Position numbers and translations under genes: made by a program
NCBI RefSeq assembly: GCF_016863115.1
Contig: NZ_BOOG01000011.1
Coordinates: forward strand, 124,001 to 188,000
DNA length: 64,000 nt
Direction of reading: 5' to 3'
Source: Sphaerimonospora thailandensis
Lineage (GTDB): Bacteria > Actinomycetota > Actinomycetes > Streptosporangiales > Streptosporangiaceae
The notes under the pieces: generated by a model
Seen by the model: the letters and a program-made list of their open reading frames with translations, nothing else
Database searches by the model: none
Told to the model about the DNA's origin: nothing
Part shown: piece after piece, positions 16,559-25,556 of the stretch
Layout of the letters: every line of letters starts with the position of its first letter
Numbering within the stretch: the first letter of the stretch is position 1

Positions 16559-17150
16559 GGCGGCTCCGGAACGGTGACCGTCGACGCCGGGGGAGCAGGG
16601 CGATCGCGGCCGAGACGGCGACCGCGCCGAGGACGGTCCAGACGAGCGAGCCGGGCAGCGAGGCGAGGACCGAGGCCTTCGGCTCGTCGCCCAGCAGCAC
16701 GGCGAGCAGGGCGTCGAGCAGCGCGGCGCCGAGGGCGACCGGCGCCGCCATGATCGGGGCCATCATGCTCGGGGCCGTAATGACCGGGCGCGGTGCCGTA
16801 CGGAACCCGGCCCGGCCCGTCCCGCCCGCCCACGCTGTCCACCCTGTCCGGCCTGTCCGGCCTGCCGTGCCGAACCCGGTCGGCCTCTCCGGCGGGATCC
16901 TGGCGAGGAACCATCCGGCCAGGCACAAGACGAGCGCGTGGCGGCCGATGGTGTGGTCGGCCGGCGGCGCGATGTCGGCGGCCAGCCCGGCGGCGAACCC
17001 CAGCAGGGCGCCGTGGCGGGTCAGCGGGGCGAACGCGACGACGCCGATCAGGACGAGGTCGGGGCCGCTCCACGGCAGCGCGTTCACGACGGCGGCCTGC
17101 ACGACCGGGGCGAGGATGACGAACACCGCCGCGAGCAGGAACGCCCTCAC
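16551..17150 (-). CDS. mreD: Rod-shape protein MreD
   Basis: 199-residue hydrophobic membrane protein with four to six predicted helices, in the canonical position between mreC and mrdA. Sequence conservation in MreD is low, so the call rests on position, size and topology; ASLAADIAPPADHTIGRHAL-like content in the middle (GFAAGLAADIAPP) fits. A Gly/Thr/Arg/Trp-rich insertion (residues about 90-115) with repeated Arg-Thr-Gly is unusual. GTG start within the mreC stop (GTGA overlap). Confidence 0.86.
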   Translation of the reverse strand: MRAFLLAAVFVILAPVVQAAVVNALPWSGPDLVLIGVVAFAPLTRHGALLGFAAGLAADIAPPADHTIGRHALVLCLAGWFLARIPPERPTGFGTAGRTGRTGWTAWAGGTGRAGFRTAPRPVITAPSMMAPIMAAPVALGAALLDALLAVLLGDEPKASVLASLPGSLVWTVLGAVAVSAAIALLPRRRRSPFRSRHA

Positions 17151-17929
17151 AGGGCCTCACTCCCCAGCACGACGGTGACGAGGTCGAGGGCGCTGAAGCG
17201 CGCGAACGGCCGGACGAGCGCGGTCCGGGTCGGCCCGCCGGACGCGTCCTCCACCGAGACCACGCTGCCGATGGGAACGTCGGGGACGTAGGGCCGCAGG
17301 TTCGGCGATCCCAGCGTCACCACATGGTCACCCGGGGAGACGGACGCCTCGGGGTTCAGGAGGCTGAGCCGGATCAGGCCCCCGTCGGCACCATGGTCGG
17401 CCACGCCCTTCACCACCCCCACCTCACGCGAGCCGGCCAGTCTGGCGCCGACCGAGGCGGACGGAGAGGTGATGAGCTGCACGGTCGCCGTCGCCGGTCC
17501 GGCCTGGATCACCCGGCCGATGAGGCCGTCGGAGTCGAACACCGTCATGTCGCGGGCCACCCCGGCGGCGCTGCCCACGTCGATCGTCACGGTCCGGTCC
17601 CGGCCGAAGCCGATGGCGTGGGCGGGAACCACGCGGTAGCGGTCCATCGGGCTTTTGTCGCCTTTATCGTGCTTGTTCTTTTTCGGTCCGGACGGACGCC
17701 CGGTGGCGAGCAGCGCCGCGCGCAGTCTGGCGTTCTCCCGCTCCAGACGCTCGATCCGCCCCGTGTCTGCGGGCCACCGCGTCGCGGAGGAGGCGACGCT
17801 CTCCAACGAGCCGAAGACCGCCGACCCGAGCGCCCGGAGCGGGGTCGGCGACGCCCACCGGTCGGCCGCGATCAACGCGACGGACAGGACGACCAGCAGC
17901 ATCGGCAGCCGTCGGCCGAAGGACCTCAT
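17147..17929 (-). CDS. mreC: Rod-shape determining protein MreC
   Basis: About 260 residues from ATG 17929, with AAGGA upstream; the frame is open further upstream but only antisense to mreB. One N-terminal membrane helix (LPMLLVVLSVALIAADRW), a short coiled coil (RIERLERENARLRAAL), then the paired beta-barrel MreC domain with DRTVTIDVGSAAGV and GLIGRVIQAGP. MreC links the cytoplasmic MreB filaments to the periplasmic PBPs. A lysine-rich insertion (KKNKHDKGDK) follows the coil. It starts 10 bases after mreB. Confidence 0.93.
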   Translation of the reverse strand: MRSFGRRLPMLLVVLSVALIAADRWASPTPLRALGSAVFGSLESVASSATRWPADTGRIERLERENARLRAALLATGRPSGPKKNKHDKGDKSPMDRYRVVPAHAIGFGRDRTVTIDVGSAAGVARDMTVFDSDGLIGRVIQAGPATATVQLITSPSASVGARLAGSREVGVVKGVADHGADGGLIRLSLLNPEASVSPGDHVVTLGSPNLRPYVPDVPIGSVVSVEDASGGPTRTALVRPFARFSALDLVTVVLGSEAL

Positions 17930-17939
17930 CAGCAGGTCC

Positions 17940-18965
17940 TTATCGGCGGGTTTCGGGAAGGAACGCGTCGCGCATCTCGTCGAACTGCTCGACGCAGCGC
18001 CCGGCGCCCAGCACGACCGAATGCAGCGGCTCATCGACCACATGGATCGGCATGCCGATCGCCTCTCTCAGCCGATCCGGCAGTCCGTCGAGCAGCGAGC
18101 CGCCGCCGGTGAGCACGACGCCGTTGTCCAGCAGATCACCCGCAAGCTCGGCGGGGCACTGGTCGAGCGTCGTCTGCACCGCGTCGACGATCGTCTGGAC
18201 CTGGTCCTCGATCGCCTCCCGCACCTCGGCCCGGGAGATCGTGGCCGTCTTCGGCAGCCCGGTCACCAGGTCCCGGCCGCGGATCGGGATCGTGGTGTCG
18301 TCACCGCCGGACCCGGTCGTGCCGAGGGTGAGCTTGATGTGCTCCGCCGTACGCTCGCCGAGGAGCAGGGAGTGCTGCTTCTTGACGTGGCCGACGATCG
18401 CCTCGTCGAGCTCGTCGCCGCCGACCCGGACCGATTTGGACACCACCACGCCGCCCATGGAGACGATCGCGACCTCCGTCGTGCCGCCGCCGATGTCCAC
18501 GACCATGTTGCCGGTCGTCTCGCCGATGTTCAGCCCGGCGCCGATCGCGGCGGCCATCGGCTCCTCGATGAGCTCCACCCGCCGGGCCCCGGCCTCGTAG
18601 GCCGCCTCCTTGACCGCGCGCTGCTCCACGCTGGTCGTGCCGCTCGGCACGGCCACGACGACGCGGGGCTTGGCGAGGTAGCGGTTGGGATGCGCGAGCT
18701 GGATGAAGTGGCGGAGCATGCGTTCGGCCGCCTCGAGGTCCGCGATCACACCGTCTCGCAGCGGGCGGAGCGTGGTGACGTGGGGCGGCGTGCGCCCGAT
18801 CATCTCGCGGGCCGCCTTGCCCACCGCCATCATCTTGCCGGTGTGCAGGTTGATCGCCACCACGGAGGGCTCGTCGAGGACGATGCCCTTCTTCCGTACG
18901 TATACAAGCGTGTTCGCCGTACCGAGATCCACCGCGATGTCCCGGCCGAGGAACGCGAAACCCAT
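17940..18965 (-). CDS. mreB: Actin-like cell-shape protein MreB
   Basis: About 341 residues. Actin-fold ATPase with the phosphate-1 loop DIAVDLGTANTLVYV, phosphate-2 DIGGGTTEVAIVS, and adenosine motif GVVLTGGGSLLDGL. It forms membrane-associated filaments that guide wall synthesis; in mycelial actinomycetes it acts mainly in spore-wall assembly, while vegetative growth is polar. ATG 18965 gives the usual MreB N-terminus; an in-frame GTG at 18995 would add ten residues. First gene of the five-gene wall operon; the promoter should lie in 18966-19140. Confidence 0.96.
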   Translation of the reverse strand: MGFAFLGRDIAVDLGTANTLVYVRKKGIVLDEPSVVAINLHTGKMMAVGKAAREMIGRTPPHVTTLRPLRDGVIADLEAAERMLRHFIQLAHPNRYLAKPRVVVAVPSGTTSVEQRAVKEAAYEAGARRVELIEEPMAAAIGAGLNIGETTGNMVVDIGGGTTEVAIVSMGGVVVSKSVRVGGDELDEAIVGHVKKQHSLLLGERTAEHIKLTLGTTGSGGDDTTIPIRGRDLVTGLPKTATISRAEVREAIEDQVQTIVDAVQTTLDQCPAELAGDLLDNGVVLTGGGSLLDGLPDRLREAIGMPIHVVDEPLHSVVLGAGRCVEQFDEMRDAFLPETRR

Positions 18966-19144
18966 CGGCGACCAGCTTTCAGTTGAGGTGAGCACGGCTC
19001 GCCGCTGCCCGGCGCCTGAGCCACTTAAACAACCATGAGTCCCCGAAACCCATAATGATCAGCACGTTGCCGATCATTCCAGTAGTGTGAAGCACCGAGC
19101 GGCTGAAATCAACCGGATCAGGGCTCTCCGTGATCGATCGGATA

Positions 19145-19180
19145 CCCCCTGACACACCCACCCCGTAAGGTGTCGGGGGG
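19145..19180 (-). terminator. Terminator of the agmatinase-family gene
   Basis: CCCCCTGACAC (19145-19155) pairs with GTGTCGGGGG (19170-19179) around a 14-base loop, with one bulged base, immediately after the stop of the minus-strand ureohydrolase gene and before the mreB promoter region. Confidence 0.6.
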
Positions 19181-19185
19181 TGAGG

Positions 19186-20199
19186 TCAGCGGTTGTCGAG
19201 GAGGGGCTGGGAGGGATCCCAGCTGGTGCCTTCGGCGGCGTCCTTGCGGCGGCGGGCCATGGCCGAGAGCGCTTCGAGGACGACCCGGTTGCCGAGATAC
19301 GCGGTGATGTCCGCGTGGTCGTACGGCGGGGCGACCTCGACGATCTCCACCCCGACGACGGGCAGCTCGTAGCAGGTCCGGCGGACCGCGTCGAGAAGCT
19401 GACGGGCCGACAGGCCGCCGGGCTCGGGCGTGCCGGTGCCGGGCGCGTGTCCGGGATCGCAGACGTCGACGTCCACCGACAGATAGACGCCGTCGCAGTC
19501 GTCGAGGGCGATGCCGTACGCCTCGGTGAGGCACTCGTCGAGGCCTCTCGTCACGATCTCGGTCATCTCGTACGACCGCATCCGCTGGCCGGCCATCCAG
19601 TCCAGGGTGTCCGGCTCGGGCCAGTAGCCGCGCAGGCCGATCTGCAGGAACCGGTCGCCGCGGACGGCGCCCGACTCGATGAGCCGCCGCATCGGCTGCC
19701 CGTGGCCGTACAGGTGGCCGAACTCGATGTGCCCGGTGTCGGCGTGGGCGTCGAAGTGCAGCATGGAGATCCGGCCGAATCCGTGGTGGCGGGCGACTCC
19801 GGTCGCGTCGGGCAGGGCCACGGTGTGGTCGCCGCCGAGCACGATGGGGATCGCGCCGGAGGCCGCGATGCGGGCCACCGCATCCTCGATGGCCCGCAGG
19901 CTGCCCTCGATGTCGCCGGAGTACGTCTCGACGTCGCCCGCGTCCAGCACGCGCAGGTCCCGCAGGGCGTCGACGCGCATCGCCAGGCTGGGGCGTGATC
20001 CGTCGTGTGGCAGATAGCAGGTCTGGCGGATGGCGTTCGGCCCGAAGCGCGCCCCGGGCCGGTGCGAGGTGCCGCCGTCGAACGGCGCCCCCAGGATGAT
20101 CACATCGGCGTCCGCGTAGCCGGCGGGATCGTCCAGATCGCAGCGGTCCACGCCGAGGAAGGTGATGTCGGGGCCGAACATCTGGCCGTAGCGGGTCAA
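19186..20199 (-). CDS. speB: Agmatinase-family ureohydrolase
   Basis: 337 residues, arginase/agmatinase/formiminoglutamase fold. Binuclear manganese ligands are visible in GGDHTV, HFDAHADT and SVDVDVCDP, and an early GAPFDGGTSHRPGAR segment matches the family. The likely reaction is hydrolysis of agmatine to putrescine and urea, but guanidinobutyrase, guanidinopropionase and related activities cannot be separated by eye. It is a single gene ending in a clear hairpin, with no polyamine genes next to it. The start at 20199 leaves a 76-base gap to the PH-domain gene. Confidence 0.88.
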   Translation of the reverse strand: MTRYGQMFGPDITFLGVDRCDLDDPAGYADADVIILGAPFDGGTSHRPGARFGPNAIRQTCYLPHDGSRPSLAMRVDALRDLRVLDAGDVETYSGDIEGSLRAIEDAVARIAASGAIPIVLGGDHTVALPDATGVARHHGFGRISMLHFDAHADTGHIEFGHLYGHGQPMRRLIESGAVRGDRFLQIGLRGYWPEPDTLDWMAGQRMRSYEMTEIVTRGLDECLTEAYGIALDDCDGVYLSVDVDVCDPGHAPGTGTPEPGGLSARQLLDAVRRTCYELPVVGVEIVEVAPPYDHADITAYLGNRVVLEALSAMARRRKDAAEGTSWDPSQPLLDNR

Positions 20200-20275
20200 G
20201 CCAACTCCTTTGGGCGGCGGTGGCCGCGCCTCACAGCGCGCCTGATATGCCCAGTCCTATCGTAAGGAGGGCAAT

Positions 20276-21895
20276 TTATGCCATTTCCCACGAAAAGCCT
20301 TCGGGGATGATGAACGGGTCGAGCAGCCCCGGTGACCCTTCGGCGGCCAGTCGCAGCGCCTCGGCGAGGTCGACGTCCGATACGTGGTAGCCCTGGCGGC
20401 CCGCCGCCGTCGTGGCGGTCAGCGTCACCAGCCCGGCACGGCGCTGGAAGAACGAACGCCGCACGTTCCACCCGATGATCCCGTCGCATTCCAGCATCAC
20501 CCGCCGGCGTACGAGCGACCCCCAACGGGTGACCAGATGGCCGGAGACGAGCGTGTGCCCGAGGGAGCGATAACGGTCGGCCGCCAGCAGCGCCGTGACC
20601 GGAAGCAGTGCGAGAGCCGACACCCACGGCCACGACGGCAGGTCCGCCCATCGCCCCAGGGCGAAGAGCGCGGCCGCGAGCAGCGCGTTGACGCCCAGGG
20701 CCCGGGTGAACCGGCGGCGCAGGGCGGCGGGTCCGTGCGGCATGAGAGGCGCCGTGGTCGGCGGCGGCCCGGGGCGCGGCGGCGAGCCTTCCGCCGTGAG
20801 CACGAGACCGGCGACCGTCTCGGCCTCGCCCCGCGGCGCGGGCGGCAGCAGCATCGACCCGCCACGCTGGGCGCCCTGGCCCACGCGCAGCCCGGTCGTC
20901 ACCGCGATGAGCCGCGCCCCGCGCACGGCACGCAGCAGCAGCGGCTCGCTGATCTCGACGCCGCGCAGCCGCCGCTCCTCGATGGTGGTGGCTCTGGTGG
21001 TGATCAGACCCCGGGTGACGTGCAGCGTTCCGCCGTGCCTGCTGAGCCGGAAGTTCCAGAACGCGAACACATATCCGAGCGTGGAGGCGACCGCCACGAA
21101 CACCACCAGGATCAGCACGACGGTCGCGACCTGCAGCGGAAGCGACAGCGTGCCGAACCACCGCCATCCCTCGCGCAGTAGCCGGAACCGGCCCAGGTCC
21201 ACGTTGCCCTCGGAGGCCAACCGCGAGACGAAGCCCGCGATGACACCCACCGTGATCAGTCCCGACAGCGTGAACGGCCCGAACCCGATCCAGGCCGGCC
21301 GCAGCGTCGCGAGCACGATGTCCCCGGGCGCATTATCCCCGGGCGCGACATCCCCGCGTGTCGCGTCCGCGGCCTGGGCGTCCGCCGTACGGCTCGAGCG
21401 GTGGAGGAGCTCGACCCGCAGGCGGGCCGCCTCGGCGCCGCCCAGCGCGTCGAGCCTGAGACCGCCGCCGCCCGCCTTGTCGGACGTGCCGGTGCCCACC
21501 TCGACACGGGCGAGGCCGAGCAGGCGGTGCAGCACGTGGGAGGTGACGTCCACGGTACGGACCCGGTCGCGCGGCACCGTGAGCACCTTGCGCTGCAGCA
21601 CGCCCTTACGTACCTGAACGTGCTCGGAGGTGATCCGGTAGGTGGTGGTGAACCAGCGCAGGATGCCGTACACCACCATGAGGCCGACGGCGGCGAGGCT
21701 CCACAGGTGCCCGCGCCCGCCGCTGCTCGACCCGGCCACCAGCAGACCGAGCAGGGCCGGCGCCGCCCGTACGACCTCCTGGACCGGGTGGACCAGCAGC
21801 ATCCGAGGGCTCAGCCTCCGCCAGACCGGCTCCTGCTCCGGTTCGGCCGCGCCCGCCTCAAATCCACGCGGGCCGATCTCGCCGGTCTCGGTCAT
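20276..21895 (-). CDS. Membrane protein with bacterial PH (DUF304) domains, YdbT-like
   Basis: 539 residues. Pairs of hydrophobic helices (near 40-75, 215-275, 385-440) alternate with bacterial pleckstrin-homology-type domains (bPH2/DUF304), the first recognisable as TTTYRITSEHVQVRKG and VPRDRVRTVDVTSHVLHRLLGLARVEV. Homologous pairs (YdbS/YdbT in Bacillus) are implicated in resistance to certain bacteriocins; the molecular role is unknown. A Gly-Asp-rich acidic repeat (APGDNAPGDIV) interrupts the first inter-domain region. The ATG overlaps the stop of the small PH gene, so both are one unit. Confidence 0.88.
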   Translation of the reverse strand: MTETGEIGPRGFEAGAAEPEQEPVWRRLSPRMLLVHPVQEVVRAAPALLGLLVAGSSSGGRGHLWSLAAVGLMVVYGILRWFTTTYRITSEHVQVRKGVLQRKVLTVPRDRVRTVDVTSHVLHRLLGLARVEVGTGTSDKAGGGGLRLDALGGAEAARLRVELLHRSSRTADAQAADATRGDVAPGDNAPGDIVLATLRPAWIGFGPFTLSGLITVGVIAGFVSRLASEGNVDLGRFRLLREGWRWFGTLSLPLQVATVVLILVVFVAVASTLGYVFAFWNFRLSRHGGTLHVTRGLITTRATTIEERRLRGVEISEPLLLRAVRGARLIAVTTGLRVGQGAQRGGSMLLPPAPRGEAETVAGLVLTAEGSPPRPGPPPTTAPLMPHGPAALRRRFTRALGVNALLAAALFALGRWADLPSWPWVSALALLPVTALLAADRYRSLGHTLVSGHLVTRWGSLVRRRVMLECDGIIGWNVRRSFFQRRAGLVTLTATTAAGRQGYHVSDVDLAEALRLAAEGSPGLLDPFIIPEGFSWEMA

Positions 21896-22383
21896 GTCGC
21901 GTCACCTGCGGTGGCCTGGGCGGTCGCCGTCAGTTCGGCGACGAGTCGCTGCGCCGTGTCCTGGCCGAGCCCGCTGATCTTCAGTGGTCCGGCGGCCGAG
22001 GCCGTGGTCACCGTGACGTTGGCCAGTCCGAACAGCCGCTCCAGCGGCCCGCGCTCGCTGTCCACGGTCTGGATCCGCGAGACCGGGGCGATCCGCCATT
22101 CCTGCTTGAACCAGCCCGACTGGGTGTACACGGCGGTGGGGGTGGTCTCCCAGCGGTGGACCCGGAAGCGCCACTGGGGCATGACGGCCAGATGCGCCGC
22201 GGCGACGACGACCGTGATCACGAGACCGGAGACGCGCACGCCGAGGTAGTCCCCCTGTGCGACCAGCCACCCGACCTGGGCGGCGATGAGGATCAACCAG
22301 CCCAGGGCGGCGCGCACGGTCCAGTACCAGATGGCGGTACGGCTCACACGATGCAGGGGAGGGCGCAGGGTCGGGGTCTCCAC
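21892..22383 (-). CDS. Small PH (DUF304) membrane protein, YdbS-like
   Basis: 163 residues: two membrane helices (about 22-65) followed by one bacterial PH domain with WETTPTAVYTQSGWFKQEWRIAP, VSRIQTVDSERGPLERLFGLANV and VTTASAAG, the typical DUF304 strand-turn pattern. It is the usual upstream partner of the larger YdbT-type protein, with a 4-base ATGA overlap. Confidence 0.88.
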   Translation of the reverse strand: METPTLRPPLHRVSRTAIWYWTVRAALGWLILIAAQVGWLVAQGDYLGVRVSGLVITVVVAAAHLAVMPQWRFRVHRWETTPTAVYTQSGWFKQEWRIAPVSRIQTVDSERGPLERLFGLANVTVTTASAAGPLKISGLGQDTAQRLVAELTATAQATAGDAT

Positions 22384-22440
22384 ATCTCAACTCTGCACCA
22401 TCGACGCCGGCCTGAAGCAGTGGCATCGCTCCGGGGTCGC

Positions 22441-23886
22441 CTACGACGAATGTCGTACCTCGTGGACGCTCAGCGGCGCGGCGATGTCCTCCAGCGACCG
22501 CCGGGCCGCCTCCACACCCATGAACCACTCGATCAGGCCGGCGAGGATCATGAGCGTGGCGCCGATCGCGTATCCGACGACCACGTTGCCGACCACCTGG
22601 CTCTCGACCAAGCGGCCGAACAGGACCGGCCCGATGATGCCGCCGAGGCCGGTGCCCACCGCGTAGAACAGCGCGATCGCCAGGGCCCGGGTCTCCATCG
22701 GGAAGATCTCGGAAACGGTCAGGTAGGCCGAACTGGCGCCGGCCGAGGCGAAGAAGAAGACCACCATCCAGCAGACCGTGAGCGTCCCGGCCGACAGGAC
22801 CCCGCTGTTGAACAGGGCGGCCGTGCCGAGCAGCAGCACCCCGGACAGGATGTAGCAGCCAGAGATCATCGCCCGGCGGCCGATCGAGTCGAAGAACCTG
22901 CCCAGCAGCACCGGTCCGCAGAAGTTCCCGATGGCGATCGGCACGAGGTACCAGGGGGTGCTGCCGTCGGGCACTCCGAAGAACGTCGACAGCACCAGGG
23001 CGTACGTGAAATAGATCGAGTTGTACAGGAACGCCTGGCCGACGAACAGCGCGAGGCCGACGAGCGTCCGTTGCGGATAGCGGCGCAGCAGGGCGGCCGC
23101 CACCTCGGTCAGCGGGGTGTGCCGCCGCTGGTTGATCCGGATCTCCCGGCCCGGCGGGTCGAGCGGCCGGCCACCGGTCTCCTCCAGGACCTGGGTCTCG
23201 ATGTCGCGGACGATCTCCTCGGCCTCCCGCTCCCGGCCGTGGATGAACAGCCACCGGGGGCTCTCCGGCACGAGCCTCCTGACCAGCAGGATCCCGATGC
23301 CCAGCACCGCGCCCATCCCGAACAGCACCCGCCAGCCGACGTCGACGGCGAGCACGTCGGGGTCGAGCAGCGGGATCGCGATGGCCGCGCCGATCGCGGT
23401 GCCCAGCCAGAACGAGCCGTTCACCACGAGGTCGACCGTGCCGCGCACCCGGGCCGGGATGAGCTCGTCGATCGCCGAGTTGATCGCGGCGTACTCCCCT
23501 CCGATGCCGGCCCCGGTGAAGAAGCGGCACAGGTAGAAGTACCAGACCTCGGTAGAGAAGGCCGTGGCGACGGTCGCGACGAGATAGACGACCAGCGTCG
23601 CCAGGAAGAGCTTCTTGCGACCGAAACGGTCGGTCAGGTGGCCGAAGTAGAGGGCGCCGAGGCAGGCGCCGGCGACGTAGACGCCGGCGGCGACCCCGAC
23701 CTGGCTGTCGGTCAGTCCCAGCCCGCTGAGGGGGTCCGTGACCCGGGGACCGATGACGCCGACGATCGTGACCTCGAGTCCGTCGAGGATCCACACCGCG
23801 CCGAGCCCGATCAACACCAGCCAGTGCCAGCGGGCCCAGGGCAGACGATCGAGGCGGGCCGGAATATCGGTGCTTATTTGCGCCAT
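22441..23886 (-). CDS. MFS transporter (sugar-porter/metabolite:H+ symporter type)
   Basis: 481 residues with twelve predicted helices. The loop 2-3 signature GHLTDRFGRKK, the loop 6-7 segment VPESPRWLFIHGREREAEE and the loop 8-9 equivalent RFFDSIGRRA place it in the metabolite:proton symporter/sugar-porter group. No substrate can be assigned. Start ATG 23886 has AGAAGGGG upstream. Its promoter region carries TACCGTC half-sites (see 23951). Stand-alone gene. Confidence 0.9.
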   Translation of the reverse strand: MAQISTDIPARLDRLPWARWHWLVLIGLGAVWILDGLEVTIVGVIGPRVTDPLSGLGLTDSQVGVAAGVYVAGACLGALYFGHLTDRFGRKKLFLATLVVYLVATVATAFSTEVWYFYLCRFFTGAGIGGEYAAINSAIDELIPARVRGTVDLVVNGSFWLGTAIGAAIAIPLLDPDVLAVDVGWRVLFGMGAVLGIGILLVRRLVPESPRWLFIHGREREAEEIVRDIETQVLEETGGRPLDPPGREIRINQRRHTPLTEVAAALLRRYPQRTLVGLALFVGQAFLYNSIYFTYALVLSTFFGVPDGSTPWYLVPIAIGNFCGPVLLGRFFDSIGRRAMISGCYILSGVLLLGTAALFNSGVLSAGTLTVCWMVVFFFASAGASSAYLTVSEIFPMETRALAIALFYAVGTGLGGIIGPVLFGRLVESQVVGNVVVGYAIGATLMILAGLIEWFMGVEAARRSLEDIAAPLSVHEVRHSS

Positions 23887-23950
23887 ACCGTCCCCTTCTT
23901 AGTCCGATATGGCGGCGTCTACCCGAAATCAGCCCTAATAGCGGCCAAGG

Positions 23951-23965
23951 GACGGTATTACCGTC
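23951..23965. promoter_or_regulatory. Candidate operator upstream of the MFS gene
   Basis: GACGGTATTACCGTC is a perfect 7-bp inverted repeat around one central base; a third TACCGTC lies at 23886-23892 overlapping the MFS start. It is probably a repressor site; the regulator is unknown. Confidence 0.45.
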
Positions 23966-24004
23966 TCGATGGCCCCGAGTGGCCGGGGCGGCCCCCCGGT
24001 AGGG

Positions 24005-24559
24005 TCAGCGCCGTCGGGGTTCTCCGGCGACTCGCTCGGTACGGACGTTGTCCGTACCGGCGTTGCCCGTACTGACATGGTCCGCTCCCGCCCGGTCAGG
24101 GGGCGCGTCGGAGGCGGCGGCCGAGGGGGCGTTCTGGTGTCCGAGCTCGAACCAGACCGAGACCCCGCCACGGCTCGAGGTGACGCCCCACCGGGCGGTG
24201 AACAGGTCGACGAGGTGGACGCCCCGGCCCGGCGTCAGCTCGGGGGTGGTCCAGCAGCCGCAGGCCTGCGTGGACAAGGTCACCCGGGTCCAGTCCGCGG
24301 TGGCCTCGACGGTCACCGTGTAGCCCGGACGGCTCCCGCAGACATAGGCGTGGCGCAGCGACTCCGCGATCAGTTCGCCGATCAGTTGTACGGCGTCGTC
24401 GCGGCAGGGGTGCCCGCCGAACTTGCGGGCCTCCCCGGTGGATCCGCCGGGGGAGTCAAGGTGGTCGGCGACGAACCGACGGGCCCGGCCGGCCTCCGAG
24501 GGCTCTCCCGCGTAGGGCCGCGAGATCGCGATTCTCCCCGGGAGGTTGAGAATTGTCAT
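24005..24559 (-). CDS. RsbW-like ATP-binding protein with degenerate ATPase motifs
   Basis: 184 residues related to the anti-sigma-factor/serine kinase HATPase group found beside DUF397/DUF5753 genes in actinomycetes. The N-box reads ELIAESLRHA where active relatives have E-x-x-x-N-A-x-x-H-A, so the Mg-coordinating Asn is replaced by Glu. The G1 region is TPELTPGRGVHLVDLFTARWG-like (GRGVHL) without the usual leading Asp. The C-terminal 45 residues are low-complexity Asp/Thr/Arg. Kinase activity is therefore doubtful; a protein-binding switch role is possible. Divergent from the DUF5753 regulator. Confidence 0.8.
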   Translation of the reverse strand: MTILNLPGRIAISRPYAGEPSEAGRARRFVADHLDSPGGSTGEARKFGGHPCRDDAVQLIGELIAESLRHAYVCGSRPGYTVTVEATADWTRVTLSTQACGCWTTPELTPGRGVHLVDLFTARWGVTSSRGGVSVWFELGHQNAPSAAASDAPPDRAGADHVSTGNAGTDNVRTERVAGEPRRR

Positions 24560-24650
24560 CCTGCGATAACTCCCTGTATACCCGCCTGCCTACGACCGAT
24601 CGCCGTCCGTGCCAGACTTCATTCATCCTGCACTTTGGAATTCGGCTACG

Positions 24651-24672
24651 CAATAGTGCGAATGCACCATTG
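24651..24672. promoter_or_regulatory. Candidate operator before the DUF5753 regulator
   Basis: Interrupted palindrome CAAT-n-GTGC-n4-GCAC-n-ATTG in the divergent promoter region between the RsbW-like gene and the HTH regulator, 33 bases before the regulator ATG; suited to autoregulation of both genes. Confidence 0.45.
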
Positions 24673-24704
24673 CACACTTCCTGACAAAGGGGGTATTCGG
24701 TCTC

Positions 24705-25556
24705 ATGCGGACAGGACGAAGTCCGACCGTACGGCTGCGCCGGCTTTCCGGTGAGTTGACGCGCCTGCGGCGTGAGGCGGGATACAGCCGCGAGGACGTG
24801 GCCCAGCGCCTGGGCATGGCGGGTTCCACGGTGTACCGGATCGAGACCGGACACACCCGGCCGCAGGGCCGGACCATGCGCGACCTCCTCGATCTCTACG
24901 GGGTCGACGGCACCGAACGTGAGGCGCTTCTCGCCCTCGCCAGGGATGCCGGTCGGCGAGGCTGGTGGCACGCCTTCGGGGACGTGCTCCCCGGGCCGTA
25001 CGTCGGGCTCGAGGCGGAGGCCGCCTCGGTCCGGAACTACGAACCCCTCCTGGTGCCCGGGTTGTTCCAGACCGGGTCCTACGCCCGTGCGGTGGTCGGC
25101 GCCGCACTGGTGAAGGACCCGGCGGAGACCGAGCGGCGGGTCACGGCCCGGATGGAGCGGCAGCGCCGCCTCACCGGACCCGACGCCCTGGAACTGTGGG
25201 CCGTCCTCGACGAGGCCGCGCTCCGCAGGCCCGTGGGCGGCCCGCCGGTCATGGCGGAGCAACTGCGCAGGCTCGGGGAGCTCGCCGTCCAGCCGAACGT
25301 CACCATCCAGGTGCTTCCGTTCGACGCCGGCGCCTACCTCGGGATGGGCAACTCCATGGCGATCCTCACCTTTCCCGACCCGGAGGACGCCGACGTGGTG
25401 CTGCTGGAGAACATGGGCGGCGAGCTCTATCTGGAGAAACCAGAGCACGTCCGCGGATATGTCCAGGTCTTCGATCACCTTCGTGCCGCCGCGCTCGGCC
25501 CGGAGAAGTCCATTGGAAAAATCGAGTCGGTCGAGAAGGAGATGGCAGGAAGATGA
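24705..25556 (+). CDS. XRE-family HTH regulator with DUF5753 domain
   Basis: 283 residues. N-terminal lambda-repressor-like HTH (residues about 12-65: LRRLSGELTRLRREAGYSREDVAQRLG and VYRIETGHTRP), then the actinobacterial DUF5753 domain starting EAEAASVRNYEPLLVPGLFQT and continuing through WAVLDEAALRRPVGG. Proteins of this type (the WhiJ/AbaA-OrfA group of Streptomyces) regulate development and antibiotic synthesis and are co-encoded with DUF397 proteins. The ATG at 24705 follows AAAGGGGG. The stop overlaps the DUF397 start (ATGA). Confidence 0.93.
   Translation: MRTGRSPTVRLRRLSGELTRLRREAGYSREDVAQRLGMAGSTVYRIETGHTRPQGRTMRDLLDLYGVDGTEREALLALARDAGRRGWWHAFGDVLPGPYVGLEAEAASVRNYEPLLVPGLFQTGSYARAVVGAALVKDPAETERRVTARMERQRRLTGPDALELWAVLDEAALRRPVGGPPVMAEQLRRLGELAVQPNVTIQVLPFDAGAYLGMGNSMAILTFPDPEDADVVLLENMGGELYLEKPEHVRGYVQVFDHLRAAALGPEKSIGKIESVEKEMAGR

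Noticed and set aside
18979-19161. 60-codon frame upstream of mreB
   Set aside because: Occupies the promoter region, overlaps the alternative mreB start and shows no conserved features.
22156-24075. 639-codon plus-strand open frame
   Set aside because: Antisense to the MFS and PH genes, which have unambiguous membrane topology and motifs.
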